DNA of 64,000 bases from Sphingopyxis sp. H050 (GTDB lineage: Bacteria; Pseudomonadota; Alphaproteobacteria; Sphingomonadales; Sphingomonadaceae): positions 336,437 through 400,436 of the forward strand of contig NZ_LNRZ01000004.1 in NCBI RefSeq assembly GCF_001468265.1. Reading direction: 5' to 3'. Each line of letters starts with the position of its first letter. Position 1 is the stretch's first letter. The position numbers and the translations under genes are program-made. Shown here in pieces: positions 33,822-42,658 of the stretch. The notes beneath the pieces are model-generated. The model made no database searches, was not told the origin of the DNA, and worked only from the letters and a program-made list of their open reading frames with translations.

Positions 33822-35039
33822 CTACCATTTGGTCGGCGCAGGATCGACGACGCGGAAACCGCCGGCCCCGATCTCGCTGACCTCGAGCGCGCGCGTGGCG
33901 ATGCCGCGGTTGTTGAAGCGGAAAATGCCGTCGATGCCGCCGAAGCCATCGGCGGCAAGCAGGCGCGACGCTGGGAAGGTCGTCCCCGGCTTCCACTCGC
34001 GCGCGATGCGCACCGTCAGCAGCACCGAGTCGTAACCAAGGCTGGCGAGCCGGTATGGCGCCTTGCCGAAGCGGGCGCGGTATTTGGACGCGAGCTGGCC
34101 ATAGAGGCCGTCCGAAACGGAAGCGAACCACGAGCCGCGCATCGCGGCGTTGCCGCCGAGCGAGGCGTCGGTGTTCCACAGCTCGGTGCCGAGGATCTGC
34201 CGGTTGCCGGTGCCCTTGACGATCGGGACCGCGCGCACGGCGTTGCCGCCCGAGTCGGCGATCAACACCGCATCCATCGCGCCGGCGTTGGCGAGGCGGC
34301 GCGCCGCGCCGGTGAGCGCGGTCGCGCTGCGGTCGTAGCTTTCGACCGCGACGAGGGTGCCACCGGCTTCGGCAACCGCGGCGCGGAAGGCCGCGGCCGA
34401 GCGGTCACCATAAACGGTCTTGGGCACGAGCGCGCCGAAGCGCTGATGTCCCTTGGCGCGCGCGAAGGCGACGACGCGCTCGACCGACTGGCCAGGAACG
34501 AAGCCCATGATGAAGACGCCGTTGCCGGCGACGCTGCTGTCGTTCGAGAAGCTGAGGACAGGCACCTTCGCATCGCGCGCCACGGGAGCGACGGCGGCGA
34601 CATCCTCGCTGAGCAGCGGCCCCAGGATCAGCTTGTTGCCGTCGGCGACCGCCTGCCGCGCCGCCGCGGCGGCGCCGAGCGCGGTGTCATAGGTGGTGAT
34701 GCGAACCTTTTCGGTGCGCGAGTCGAGCAGCGCGAGCGTCGTCGCATTGGCGATCGCCATGCCGACGTCGGCGTTGGGACCGGTCTGCGGCACCAGCAGC
34801 GCGACGCGGTGGCGGTCGGTGTCGGTGGGCAGGCCGGGGCCGACATTGTCGGTCGGGGTTTCGGGCGGCGGCGCGGTCGCGGGGCCGTTGGCTTTGGGCA
34901 CCATCTGGCACGCCGCGAGCAGACCGCCGAGCGCCAGCGTCGCCATGCCGCGCAGCATTCGGCGCCGCGACGACGCATTCGCTTGGCGCTGGGCAGCAGT
35001 TTCTGCCATTTTCGGCTTCATGCCGGATTCGACCATCAC
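33822..35039 (-). CDS. Penicillin-binding protein activator-like lipoprotein (LpoA/Leu-binding fold)
   Basis: 405 aa. A twin-Arg/Lys-rich N-region (SSRRRMLRGM) leads into ATLALGGLLAAC, a lipobox. The rest is a type I periplasmic-binding fold: HRVALLVPQTGPNADVGMAI, GNKLILGPLLSEDV, VPVLSFSNDSSVAG, FIMGFVPGQSVERVV. The domain matches the LpoA/YraM C-terminal family that activates penicillin-binding proteins; a substrate-binding protein of a transporter is the alternative. Location next to rsmI-yraN is conserved for this family. The start is the GTG at 35039 or the ATG at 35036: AAGGGAGATTTT sits correctly in front, and both overlap the divergent rsmI start. Confidence 0.85.
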   Translation of the reverse strand: MMVESGMKPKMAETAAQRQANASSRRRMLRGMATLALGGLLAACQMVPKANGPATAPPPETPTDNVGPGLPTDTDRHRVALLVPQTGPNADVGMAIANATTLALLDSRTEKVRITTYDTALGAAAAARQAVADGNKLILGPLLSEDVAAVAPVARDAKVPVLSFSNDSSVAGNGVFIMGFVPGQSVERVVAFARAKGHQRFGALVPKTVYGDRSAAAFRAAVAEAGGTLVAVESYDRSATALTGAARRLANAGAMDAVLIADSGGNAVRAVPIVKGTGNRQILGTELWNTDASLGGNAAMRGSWFASVSDGLYGQLASKYRARFGKAPYRLASLGYDSVLLTVRIAREWKPGTTFPASRLLAADGFGGIDGIFRFNNRGIATRALEVSEIGAGGFRVVDPAPTKW

Positions 35040-35880
35040 AAAATCTCCCTTACCCGGACTCTATATCGTCGCGACGCCGATCGGCAACCTCGGCGACATC
35101 AGCGCCAGGGCCGCCGCGACGCTGGCCGCCGCCGATGTCATCGCGGCGGAGGACACGCGCGTGACCGCGAAACTTCTGTCGCACCTGGGTTTGCGCGTTC
35201 CGATGACCCCCTATCATGACCATAGCGACGAACGCACCCGCGCTACCCTGGTTGCGCGCATGGCGAGCGAAGTTGTCGTTTTGGTGTCGGACGCCGGCAC
35301 GCCGTTGATTTCGGATCCCGGCTACAAGCTGGTCCGCGATGCGCGCGCGGCGAGACGGCATGTCGCCACCCTGCCCGGCCCCTGCGCGGCGATCGCGGGA
35401 ATCACCCTGTCGGGTTTGCCGAGCGACCGTTTCCTCTTCGCGGGTTTCCTGCCGAACAAGGCAAAGGCGCGCGCCGACACGATCGCCGAGTTTGCAGGGC
35501 TGCGGGCGACATTGGTTTTCTACGAAAGCGGCCCGCGCCTCTCCGCCGCGCTCGGCGCGCTGGCCGAAGGTCTGGGCGATCGCGAGGCGGCCGTCGCGCG
35601 CGAGATCAGCAAGCTGTACGAAGAATGCGTGACCGGCACGCTCAGCGAGCTTTCCGCGCGCTATGCCGATGCACCGCCCAAGGGGGAGATCGTCGTGATC
35701 GTCGGGCCGCCCGGGGAGCCGGTGGCCGAGGACGCCGACGAAGCGACGATCGACGCAGCGCTGCGCAAGGCGATGGCCGACAAGCCTGTTGCGCAGGCCG
35801 CAAAGGCCGTTGCCAAGCAATATGGCCTCGACCGGCACGACCTTTATGCCCGTGCGCTTGGCCTGAAAGAGCAGGCTTGA
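35020..35880 (+). CDS. rsmI: 16S rRNA (cytidine-1402-2'-O)-methyltransferase
   Basis: Methylates the ribose of C1402 in the ribosomal P site. 286 aa tetrapyrrole-methylase fold: GLYIVATPIGNLGDISARA, AAEDTRVTAKLLSHLG, VSDAGTPLISDPGYKLV, LPGPCAAIAGITLSGLPSDR, VFYESGPRL and REISKLYEECVTGT. The ATG at 35020 lies inside the 5' end of the divergent lipoprotein gene and has no obvious ribosome site; there is no better ATG or GTG before the conserved region. The following yraN gene overlaps its stop. Confidence 0.95.
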   Translation: MPDSTITKSPLPGLYIVATPIGNLGDISARAAATLAAADVIAAEDTRVTAKLLSHLGLRVPMTPYHDHSDERTRATLVARMASEVVVLVSDAGTPLISDPGYKLVRDARAARRHVATLPGPCAAIAGITLSGLPSDRFLFAGFLPNKAKARADTIAEFAGLRATLVFYESGPRLSAALGALAEGLGDREAAVAREISKLYEECVTGTLSELSARYADAPPKGEIVVIVGPPGEPVAEDADEATIDAALRKAMADKPVAQAAKAVAKQYGLDRHDLYARALGLKEQA

Positions 35881-36227
35881 ACCGCGCCGCCGCCGAAGCG
35901 CGCGGCCGCAGGGCCGAACGGCGCGCCGCCTGGTGGCTGCGCCTCCATGGCTGGCGCATTCTGGGCGAGCGGCTGCGCGTGCCCGTCGGCGAGGTCGACC
36001 TCGTCGCGCGGCGCGGCCGCACGGTCGCCTTCATCGAGGTCAAATGGCGCGACCGCGCCGCCGATCTCGACCTGGCCATCGACCAGTACCGCCTGCGCCG
36101 CGTCGCGGCCGCGGCCGAAATGCTGAGCCCACGCTTCGCCGGTCCGCGCGACGACATCCGGATCGACGTGATGCTGCTTGCGCCAAGGCGCCTGCCGCGC
36201 CATCTGGTCCACGTCTGGCAGCCGTAA
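35877..36227 (+). CDS. yraN: YraN/UPF0102 nuclease-fold protein
   Basis: 116 aa with a PD-(D/E)xK-like core: GEVDLVARRGRTVAFIEVKWR carries the Glu, Asp and ExK residues (shortened: GEVDLV and EVKWR). A predicted Holliday-junction-resolvase-like fold; biological role unproven. No ATG is available: the frame starts with TTG at 35877, which overlaps the rsmI stop TGA (TTGA), implying translational coupling. The rsmI-yraN-gshB order is conserved in proteobacteria. Confidence 0.88.
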   Translation: MNRAAAEARGRRAERRAAWWLRLHGWRILGERLRVPVGEVDLVARRGRTVAFIEVKWRDRAADLDLAIDQYRLRRVAAAAEMLSPRFAGPRDDIRIDVMLLAPRRLPRHLVHVWQP

Positions 36228-36247
36228 CGGCGCCCAAGGAGAAGAAG

Positions 36248-37198
36248 ATGACCCTGCGCGCCGCCGTGCAAATGGACCCGATGGACGGGATCAACATCAA
36301 CGGGGACAGCAGTTTCCACCTGATCCTGAAGGCGCTCGAGCGCGGCTATGAGCTCTATCATTACGACGTGCGCGGGTTGACGTGGGAGGCCGGGCGGCTG
36401 ACGACCAAGGCGCACCGAATTCTCGACGCGAAGCGCGAGGCTGGTGCCCATTACAGCTTCGGCGATCTGGTGACGCTCGACCTTGGCCGCGATATCGACG
36501 TCGTGCTGATGCGGCAGGACCCGCCCTTCGACCTCGGCTATCTGACCGGCACCTGGCTGCTCGAGCGGTTGGCCGGACAGACCTTGGTCGTCAACGACCC
36601 CGTCTCGGTCCGCAACGCGCCCGAAAAGGTGTTCGTACTCGATTTCCCCGAGTTCATGCCGCCGACGATGGTCACCCGCGATCTGGACGCGGTGAAGGAT
36701 TTCCAGGCACGGTACGGCGCCGTGGTGATCAAGCCGCTGCACGGCAACGGCGGCAAGGCGGTGTTCCGCGTCGAGGCCGACGGCAGCAATCTCGGCGCGC
36801 TGGTTGAATTGTTCGGCCAGGTCTGGCCCGAACCCTTCATGGTCCAACAATTCCTGCCCAGCGTGAGCCAGGGCGACAAGCGCATCGTCCTGGTCGACGG
36901 CGAGGTCGCCGGCGCGATCAACCGCAAGCCCGGCGAAGGCGAATTTCGCTCGAATCTGGCGGTCGGCGGCTATGCCGAGGCGACCGAGCTAACCCCGCGC
37001 GAACAGGAAATTTGCGATGTGCTCGGCCCGCGGCTGCGCGAACGCGGGCTCGTCTTCGTCGGGATCGACGTGATCGGCGGCGAATGGCTCACCGAAATCA
37101 ACGTCACCTCGCCCACCGGGATCGTCGCGATCGACCGTTTCAACAACAGCGATACGGCAGGCATGATCTGGGATGCAATTCTGCGGCGGATCGGCTGA
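36248..37198 (+). CDS. gshB: Glutathione synthetase
   Basis: Joins glycine to gamma-glutamylcysteine, using ATP, to finish glutathione. 316 aa ATP-grasp enzyme: VQMDPMDGININGDSSFHL, LMRQDPPFDLGYLTGTWLLE (part), VVIKPLHGNGGKAVFRV, MVQQFLPSVSQGDKRIVLV and NVTSPTGIVAIDRF are all family motifs. AAGGAGAAGAAG precedes the ATG. It follows yraN after 20 bp and probably belongs to the rsmI operon. Glutathione supply fits the glutathione-type isomerase in this window, though that link is only inferred. Confidence 0.97.
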   Translation: MTLRAAVQMDPMDGININGDSSFHLILKALERGYELYHYDVRGLTWEAGRLTTKAHRILDAKREAGAHYSFGDLVTLDLGRDIDVVLMRQDPPFDLGYLTGTWLLERLAGQTLVVNDPVSVRNAPEKVFVLDFPEFMPPTMVTRDLDAVKDFQARYGAVVIKPLHGNGGKAVFRVEADGSNLGALVELFGQVWPEPFMVQQFLPSVSQGDKRIVLVDGEVAGAINRKPGEGEFRSNLAVGGYAEATELTPREQEICDVLGPRLRERGLVFVGIDVIGGEWLTEINVTSPTGIVAIDRFNNSDTAGMIWDAILRRIG

Positions 37199-37220
37199 CG
37201 CGCCCGCGCGTTCTACCCCT

Positions 37221-37826
37221 ATGACCGACTTCATTCTCGATCTGATTCAGGGCTGGGGCTATCTCGGCATCTTCGTGCTGATGTTCCTCGAAAATGTGTT
37301 CCCGCCGATCCCGTCGGAAGTCATCATGGGCCTTGGCGGCATCGCGGTTGCCAAGGGCCATTTCGACTTCTGGACGCTCATCGCGGTGGCGGTCGCGGGC
37401 ACCACCGCAGGCAACTGGGTCTGGTACGGCATCGGCCGCTGGATCGGATATGAGCGGCTGAAGCCCTTCATTGACCGCCACGGCCGCTGGCTGACGCTCG
37501 ACTGGGCCGAGGTCGAGCGGCTGCACAATTTCTTCCTGAAATATGGTCCCGCGATCGTTTTCGTCGCGCGCTTCATGCCGGTCGCGCGGACGATGGTGTC
37601 GCTCCCCGCGGGCATGGTGAAGATGAACCAGGCGAAATTCCTGATCTGGACCGCCGCCGGATCGACAATCTGGATCTCCGCACTAGCGGGCGCGGGCAAC
37701 TGGTTCGGCGGCAAGTTCGCCAATCTCGACGCCTTTGTCGGGCCGGTCGCGCTGGTCGCGATCGGGTCGCTCGTCCTCATCTATATTTACCGCGTCATCA
37801 CCTGGAAGCCGCGGCAGACGGACTAG
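37221..37826 (+). CDS. DedA-family membrane protein
   Basis: 201 aa, SNARE-associated/DedA domain with about five membrane spans. Diagnostic segments: FLENVFPPIPSEVIMGLGG, TTAGNWVWYGIGRWIG, FFLKYGPAIVFVARFMPVAR and RTMVSLPAGMVKMN, including the acidic and arginine residues needed for function in relatives. These proteins are lipid-flippase-like, keeping membrane potential and undecaprenyl-phosphate recycling. It starts 22 bp after gshB and ends 10 bp before the convergent xerC gene. Confidence 0.93.
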   Translation: MTDFILDLIQGWGYLGIFVLMFLENVFPPIPSEVIMGLGGIAVAKGHFDFWTLIAVAVAGTTAGNWVWYGIGRWIGYERLKPFIDRHGRWLTLDWAEVERLHNFFLKYGPAIVFVARFMPVARTMVSLPAGMVKMNQAKFLIWTAAGSTIWISALAGAGNWFGGKFANLDAFVGPVALVAIGSLVLIYIYRVITWKPRQTD

Positions 37827-37836
37827 GCGCCCGATC

Positions 37837-38730
37837 CTAGGCCCGCGGATGGGCGCTGCGATAGATGTCGAGCAGATGCGCCGCATCGACCGCCGTGTAG
37901 ACCTGTGTCGAGGCAAGGCTCGCGTGACCGAGCAATTCCTGCAGGCTGCGCAGATCGGCGCCGCCCGCCAGCAGATGCGTCGCGAAACTGTGGCGCAAGG
38001 CGTGCGGAGTCGTGCGTTCGGGGAGCCCTAACGCGCGCCGCGCCGAGCGTACGCTGGCGCGGACGACGCCGGGCTGGAGCGATCCACCGCGCGCGCCGAG
38101 GAACAGTGGCGCGTCCTTGGCGATCGGCCAGGGGCAGGCTTCGACATAGCGGGTCACGGCGTTTGCCACGGCGGGAAGAATCGGGACGATGCGCGTCTTG
38201 TTACGCTTGCCCGTCACGCGCAGCGTGTCGCCGAGCGGCAACACCGCACTGGTCAGCGACAGCGCCTCACCAATACGCAATCCCGCACCATAAAGCAGCA
38301 GCAGCAACGCGAAATCGCGCGCGCCGACCCAGCCCTCGCGGGCATTATCCTCGACATCCTGCGCCAGCTGCAGCGCCTCGGCGGGCGCGACGGGTCGCGG
38401 CAGGCCTTTCTTGACGCGCGGCCCGCGCATTTGCGGGACGCTGGCGTTCGATCCGCCGACAAAGCGCAGAAAACCGCGCAAGGCCGAAAGCTCGCGCGCC
38501 GCCGACGCATTGGCCAGACCCTCGGCGCGGCGGGCGGCCAGGTAGGCGCGAAGATCGTTCGGAGTGAGCGACTTGAGCAACCGCCCATCGACGGCGCCGC
38601 CGCGATGGCGTGACAGGAACAGGCAGAAGCGTTCCGCCGTCGCGATATAGGCGCGGCGCGTATGCTCCGACCGGCGCCTTTCATGCGCCAGATGGGCGTC
38701 CCAGTCGCGGACCAATCCGTCAGCCAACAT
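37837..38730 (-). CDS. xerC: Tyrosine recombinase XerC
   Basis: Chromosome-dimer resolution recombinase acting with XerD at dif. 297 aa. N-terminal SAM-like DNA-binding part (SEHTRRAYIATAERFCLFLS) then catalytic residues: Arg in GAGLRIGEAL, Lys in TGKRNKTRIVP, HALRHSFATHLL (His-x-x-Arg), His in LLGHASLASTQVY and the Tyr of TQVYTAV. The frame opens at a TTG one codon before the ATG at 38730; the ATG is used. Immediately upstream is a palindromic repeat element. Confidence 0.94.
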   Translation of the reverse strand: MLADGLVRDWDAHLAHERRRSEHTRRAYIATAERFCLFLSRHRGGAVDGRLLKSLTPNDLRAYLAARRAEGLANASAARELSALRGFLRFVGGSNASVPQMRGPRVKKGLPRPVAPAEALQLAQDVEDNAREGWVGARDFALLLLLYGAGLRIGEALSLTSAVLPLGDTLRVTGKRNKTRIVPILPAVANAVTRYVEACPWPIAKDAPLFLGARGGSLQPGVVRASVRSARRALGLPERTTPHALRHSFATHLLAGGADLRSLQELLGHASLASTQVYTAVDAAHLLDIYRSAHPRA

Positions 38731-38734
38731 CAAT

Positions 38735-38822
38735 TCCGTTCGGGCTGAGCTTGTCGAAGCCCCATCCTTCCTTCCAGCCTCGCAAAAGAAGAACGGCCCC
38801 TCGACAAGCTCAGGGCGAACGG
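38735..38822. repeat. CTTGTCGAAG-type inverted repeat, copy 1
   Basis: CCGTTCGGGCTGAGCTTGTCGAAG on the left and its complement CTCGACAAGCTCAGGGCGAACGG on the right flank about 40 bp. (Each arm quoted is longer than needed; the shared cores are GAGCTTGTCGAAG and CGACAAGCTC.) It separates the divergent-oriented ends of xerC and hemW. Confidence 0.85.
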
Positions 38823-38835
38823 ACGTTATGAGAGC

Positions 38836-39981
38836 TTAGCCTGTGCGAACCACCTCGGAAAGGATCGAGTCGAGGAGCAATATGCCGTCGTCGGTCACCG
38901 CGAGCCGATCGTCATCCTGCACCAACAGCCCCTGCCCCGCCAGCCGCTCCACCGCGTCGGCATCGACGAAGGCCTCGCGCGGCAGTCCGCTCCGCGTCTC
39001 GACGCGGGCAAGGTCGACCCCTTCGGTGAGCCGCAATCCCATCAGCATCGCCTCGGTCGCGCGCTCATGCGCGGGGAGGTCGGTTTCGACCTTCAGCCCG
39101 TGGCCGTTGCGCGTCACCGCGGTGATAAAATTCTCCGGCTTCTTGTGCCGCTCGGTCGCCTGACCGAGTCGCCGACCGTGCGCGCCCGGCCCGACCCCGG
39201 CATAGTCGCCATAGCGCCAATAGGTCAGATTGTGCCGGCTCTCCTCGCCCGGTCGCGCATGGTTCGACACCTCGTAGCGCGGCAGGCCGGCGGCGCGCGT
39301 GATCGCCTGCGTCGCGTCGAACAGGTCGGCGGCGGTATCGCCATCGGGGATGGTAAGATCGCCCTTCGCCGCCAGTGTCGCGAACCGAGTGCCGGGTTCT
39401 ATGGTGAGCTGGTAGAGCGAAAGATGGTCGGTGCCGAACGCGAGTGCCCCCGCCAGTTCGGCTTCCCACGCCGCCATCGACTGGCCCGGCCGCGCATAGA
39501 TCAGGTCGAAGCTGACCCGCGCGAAATGCTCCTGCGCCGTCGCAATTGCACGCCGGGCTTCGTCTTCGCTATGGGCCCTTCCAAGAAATTCAAGCACTTC
39601 GGAATCGAAGCTCTGAACCCCTATCGAAACGCGGTTGACGCCCGCGGCGGCAAGGTCGGCGAAATTAGCGACCTCGACCGAATTGGGGTTCGCCTCCAGT
39701 GTAATCTCAACATCGTCGCAGAGGCCCCACGCCGCTTCAGCCGCAGCAATCACCGCAGCGACCGTGGCGGGCGGCATCAGGCTGGGCGTACCACCACCAA
39801 AGAAAATCGACCCGACCGTGCGTCCCGGCAACAAAGCCGCCTCATGCCGCAGATCGGCAAGCAACGCCTCGCGCCATACCGCCTGATCGACGCTCTCGCG
39901 GACATGGCTGTTGAAATCGCAATAGGGGCATTTGCTGACGCAAAAGGGCCAGTGGACATAAAGGGCGAGCGGTTCGGCCAT
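38836..39981 (-). CDS. hemW: Radical SAM haem chaperone HemW
   Basis: 381 aa. YVHWPFCVSKCPYCDFNSH has the CxxxCxYCxF iron-sulfur motif that distinguishes HemW from coproporphyrinogen dehydrogenase HemN. Also FFGGGTPSLM, TLEANPNSVE, VNRVSIGVQSFDSEVLEFLG (part) and DLIYARPGQ. HemW inserts haem into acceptor proteins; older annotations call it oxygen-independent coproporphyrinogen oxidase. It follows rdgB after 9 bp and belongs to the rph-rdgB-hemW unit. Confidence 0.95.
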   Translation of the reverse strand: MAEPLALYVHWPFCVSKCPYCDFNSHVRESVDQAVWREALLADLRHEAALLPGRTVGSIFFGGGTPSLMPPATVAAVIAAAEAAWGLCDDVEITLEANPNSVEVANFADLAAAGVNRVSIGVQSFDSEVLEFLGRAHSEDEARRAIATAQEHFARVSFDLIYARPGQSMAAWEAELAGALAFGTDHLSLYQLTIEPGTRFATLAAKGDLTIPDGDTAADLFDATQAITRAAGLPRYEVSNHARPGEESRHNLTYWRYGDYAGVGPGAHGRRLGQATERHKKPENFITAVTRNGHGLKVETDLPAHERATEAMLMGLRLTEGVDLARVETRSGLPREAFVDADAVERLAGQGLLVQDDDRLAVTDDGILLLDSILSEVVRTG

Positions 39982-39990
39982 AACGTCGGC

Positions 39991-40617
39991 CTAGAAAGCT
40001 CCCACGACCAGCTTGGCGAAGGCGTCTGCGCGGTGGCTAATCGCATGTTTCTCCGCCGGATCAATCTCCGCGAAAGTCAGTGCGCTACCGACCGGAACGA
40101 ATACCGGATCATAACCGAAACCCAGCGTTCCGCGCGGCGGCCAGGTCAGGCTGCCTTCGGCCTTGCCCTCAAACACCTCGGCATGACCGTCGGGCCACGC
40201 CAGCGCGAGCGTGCAGACGAAACGTGCGCTGCGGTCGACCGCGGGGCCCTGTTCGGCGAGCAGGCCTTCGACCTTGCCCATCGCCATGTACCAGTCGCGG
40301 CCCTCCGCACCTTCGAACCATTGCCGTTCGGCCCAGTCGGCGGTGTAGACGCCGGGACGGCCGCCAAGCGCCGCCACCTCGAGTCCGCTATCGTCGGCGA
40401 GCGCGGGCAGTCCCGCGGCCGACGCGCTCGCATGCGCCTTCAGCAGCGCATTTTCGACGAAGGTCGTGCCCGTCTCCTCCGGCTCGGGCAGGCCAAGGTC
40501 GCCCGCCGACACGGGCTCGATCCCAAAGGGCAAGAGCAACGCGCGGATTTCGCGCACCTTGCCCGCATTGTGGCTCGCGATCACGAGCTTGCCGGGGGTC
40601 AGTTTGCGGTGGGTCAT
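39991..40617 (-). CDS. rdgB: XTP/dITP diphosphatase
   Basis: 208-aa house-cleaning nucleotide pyrophosphatase that removes non-canonical purine nucleotides. [13 protein letters not shown] (SHNxxK), [37 protein letters not shown] and [11 protein letters not shown] are the family motifs. It lies between rph and hemW on the minus strand; a long inverted repeat separates it from rph. Confidence 0.95.
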   Translation of the reverse strand: MTHRKLTPGKLVIASHNAGKVREIRALLLPFGIEPVSAGDLGLPEPEETGTTFVENALLKAHASASAAGLPALADDSGLEVAALGGRPGVYTADWAERQWFEGAEGRDWYMAMGKVEGLLAEQGPAVDRSARFVCTLALAWPDGHAEVFEGKAEGSLTWPPRGTLGFGYDPVFVPVGSALTFAEIDPAEKHAISHRADAFAKLVVGAF

Positions 40618-40666
40618 GCACGTCGATCTTCCGTCATTTCTGGCCGCGAAGGAGGGTCTGTAATAG

Positions 40667-40813
40667 TTTTACGCGAAGACGCGAAGGCGCGAAGATGTTG
40701 CGTTTGCCGCTAAGCGGCTTTCTCCATCCTCGCCGCATCATGACGCTTCGTCGAAAGGAGAATAGGGCCTGCCGGCCCAAAACCTTCTTCGCCTCTTCGC
40801 GTCTTCGCGTGAA
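40667..40813. repeat. CGCGAAGACGCGAAGG-type inverted repeat
   Basis: The left arm TTTTACGCGAAGACGCGAAG and the right arm CTTCGCGTCTTCGCGTGAA are near-complementary over about 28 bp, around a 90-bp interior. A related unit is nested in the element at 42451-42596. It lies in the rph-rdgB gap. Confidence 0.8.
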
Positions 40814-40828
40814 CCAAATCAATCCGAC

Positions 40829-41545
40829 TTATCGCCCCACCGCCTTCGCCTGCGCCGCAAAAATATCCGCGCAGCCGATGCGCGCGAGGCGGAGCAGGCG
40901 CAGCAGGCCTTCCTCGTCATAGGTCGCGCCCTCGGCGCTTGCCTGCACCTCGACGATCCGGCCCTTGCCGGTCAGCACGAAATTGCCATCGGCTTCGGCG
41001 ACCGAATCCTCGTCATAGTCGAGGTCGAGCACCGGCGTGCCCTTGTAGATGCCACACGAGATGGCGGCGACGCTGTCCTCGATCGGGTCGGCGGTGAGCG
41101 CGCCTGACGCGATCAGCTTGTCCACCGCGATCCGCAGCGCAACCCACGCGCCCGAAATCGATGCGGTGCGGGTGCCGCCATCGGCCTGGATCACGTCGCA
41201 ATCGATGACGATCTGGCGCTCGCCGAGCTTCGCCATATCGACAACGGCGCGCAAGCTACGGCCGATAAGGCGCTGGATTTCCTGAGTCCGCCCCGATTGC
41301 TTGCCCTTCGCCGCCTCGCGGCTGCCGCGCGTATGCGTCGCGCGGGGCAGCATGCCATATTCGGCCGTGACCCAGCCCTGCCCCTTGCCACGGAGGAACG
41401 GCGGAACCTTTTCCTCAACGCTGGCGGTTACGAGCACCTTGGTGTTCCCGAAGCTGACGAGGACGCTGCCCTCGGCATGGATGGTGAAGTTGGTTTCGAT
41501 GCCGATTGCACGCATCTGGTCGGGGGCGCGGCCGGAGGGGCGCAT
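40829..41545 (-). CDS. rph: Ribonuclease PH
   Basis: Phosphorolytic 3' exonuclease that trims tRNA and rRNA precursors. 238 aa, full length: [20 protein letters not shown] at the start, [58 protein letters not shown] and [32 protein letters not shown] precedes the ATG. First gene of the rph-rdgB-hemW cluster. Confidence 0.97.
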   Translation of the reverse strand: MRPSGRAPDQMRAIGIETNFTIHAEGSVLVSFGNTKVLVTASVEEKVPPFLRGKGQGWVTAEYGMLPRATHTRGSREAAKGKQSGRTQEIQRLIGRSLRAVVDMAKLGERQIVIDCDVIQADGGTRTASISGAWVALRIAVDKLIASGALTADPIEDSVAAISCGIYKGTPVLDLDYDEDSVAEADGNFVLTGKGRIVEVQASAEGATYDEEGLLRLLRLARIGCADIFAAQAKAVGR

Positions 41546-41592
41546 AGTCTGTCCTTTCAGGTAATGGGTGCGCCGCCCTTAGGCCGCCACCT

Positions 41593-42393
41593 TCAACCGC
41601 TCAAGCGCATCCTGAAGAAATCGAGGATTTCGTCGCGCGCCTGCACCGTCGGCTGGCCTTGCTCGTCGATCAGGTGGATGGTGACGACGCTGTGCGGATT
41701 TTTCATCGGGCTGTCGGGGTTCGCCGCCGCGTCGGGGAGAACGCGGCCGATGAAGCGATCGCCGAGCACATTCTCAAACGCCTCGAACCGGGCGGCCTTG
41801 CAATATTTGTCGCCTTCGAAACGATAGGCAAGCACCGTCAGATCCTCGGCCTCCATCCGCGCTTTTACGGCAGCAAGCTCGTCGGGATGGATATGCATCC
41901 CTGCCGCGTCGTTCAGCGGCAGCGAGGGCTGCGACAGCACCGGCGCGAGCACGGCGGGTTCGAGCATCATCGACAACGCAAAATTACCGGTGAAGCACAT
42001 GCCGATCGCCCCGACCCCCTTGCCGCCGCATTCCTGATGCGCGAGCGCCGCGAGTGCGCGCAGCCACTGCGTTGCGGGCGAGCTTTCGTTGGCCTGGAAG
42101 GCGCGGAACTGGCGGCTGATGCAGCCGCCGAGGATTGTGAACAACGCGCCGGGCATCCGCGGCACGGCGCCATCCTTCCCAAATATATGCGGCATATAGA
42201 CGGTGAAGCCCGCATCGCGGACCCAGCGGGCGAAGCGCGCGACGTGCGGGCTGATGCCGGGCATTTCGGTCATGACGATCACTGCAGGACCGCTGCCCAT
42301 CGTATAGACGCGGTGCTTGCGACCAAGCAGCGCAATGTCGCGATGCTCGAAATCGTCGAGCGTGTCGTCCTGGTCGAGCGAGCGTTTGGTCAT
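41593..42393 (-). CDS. Dienelactone hydrolase-family protein
   Basis: 266 aa alpha/beta hydrolase. The nucleophile elbow is GAIGMCFTGNFAL, with Cys as in dienelactone hydrolase; VIVMTEMPGISPHVARFARW is the oxyanion region. The remaining catalytic residues are not certain. It may act on a lactone or ester from aromatic or other degradation. The ATG at 42393 follows GGGGGAGGAAGCC, a strong ribosome site, so the 46-codon extension, which is translated repeat sequence, is rejected. Confidence 0.85.
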   Translation of the reverse strand: MTKRSLDQDDTLDDFEHRDIALLGRKHRVYTMGSGPAVIVMTEMPGISPHVARFARWVRDAGFTVYMPHIFGKDGAVPRMPGALFTILGGCISRQFRAFQANESSPATQWLRALAALAHQECGGKGVGAIGMCFTGNFALSMMLEPAVLAPVLSQPSLPLNDAAGMHIHPDELAAVKARMEAEDLTVLAYRFEGDKYCKAARFEAFENVLGDRFIGRVLPDAAANPDSPMKNPHSVVTIHLIDEQGQPTVQARDEILDFFRMRLSG

Positions 42394-42450
42394 GGCTTCC
42401 TCCCCCGGCGGGGAGGCTAAGCAGAAGCCCGCCCAATTGCATCTTCTTTC

Positions 42451-42596
42451 GTCATCCCCGCGCAGGTGGGGGCTCCAACTTTTTCCGTCTTCGTGCCTTT
42501 GCGCCTTTGCGTGAGATTTTCCGGGTCTCACGCAAAGGCGCGAAGGCGCAAAGGAAAGATGACAAAAAAGCTGGATCCCCGCCGTCGCGGGGTGAC
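42451..42596. repeat. Nested palindromic repeats (CCCCGC outer, CGCGAAGGCGC inner)
   Basis: Outer arms GTCATCCCCGCGCAGGTGGG and the inverted CCCCGCCGTCGCGGGGTGAC enclose a second inverted repeat, GCGCCTTTGCGTGAGA facing TCTCACGCAAAGGCGC, which belongs to the family seen at 40667. It separates the hydrolase gene from hrcA. Confidence 0.8.
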
Positions 42597-42658
42597 GTGG
42601 AGAGGCGCGGCGGGCGGCTTTTGTTGCGCTTGAGTGTCTCCGTCCCTAAATCCTGCCC

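Noticed and set aside
42600..42658. CIRCE element or sigma-32 promoter before hrcA
   Set aside because: No TTAGCACTC-N9-GAGTGCTAA is present; CTTGAG and CCTAAAT are there but the spacing does not fit a heat-shock promoter.
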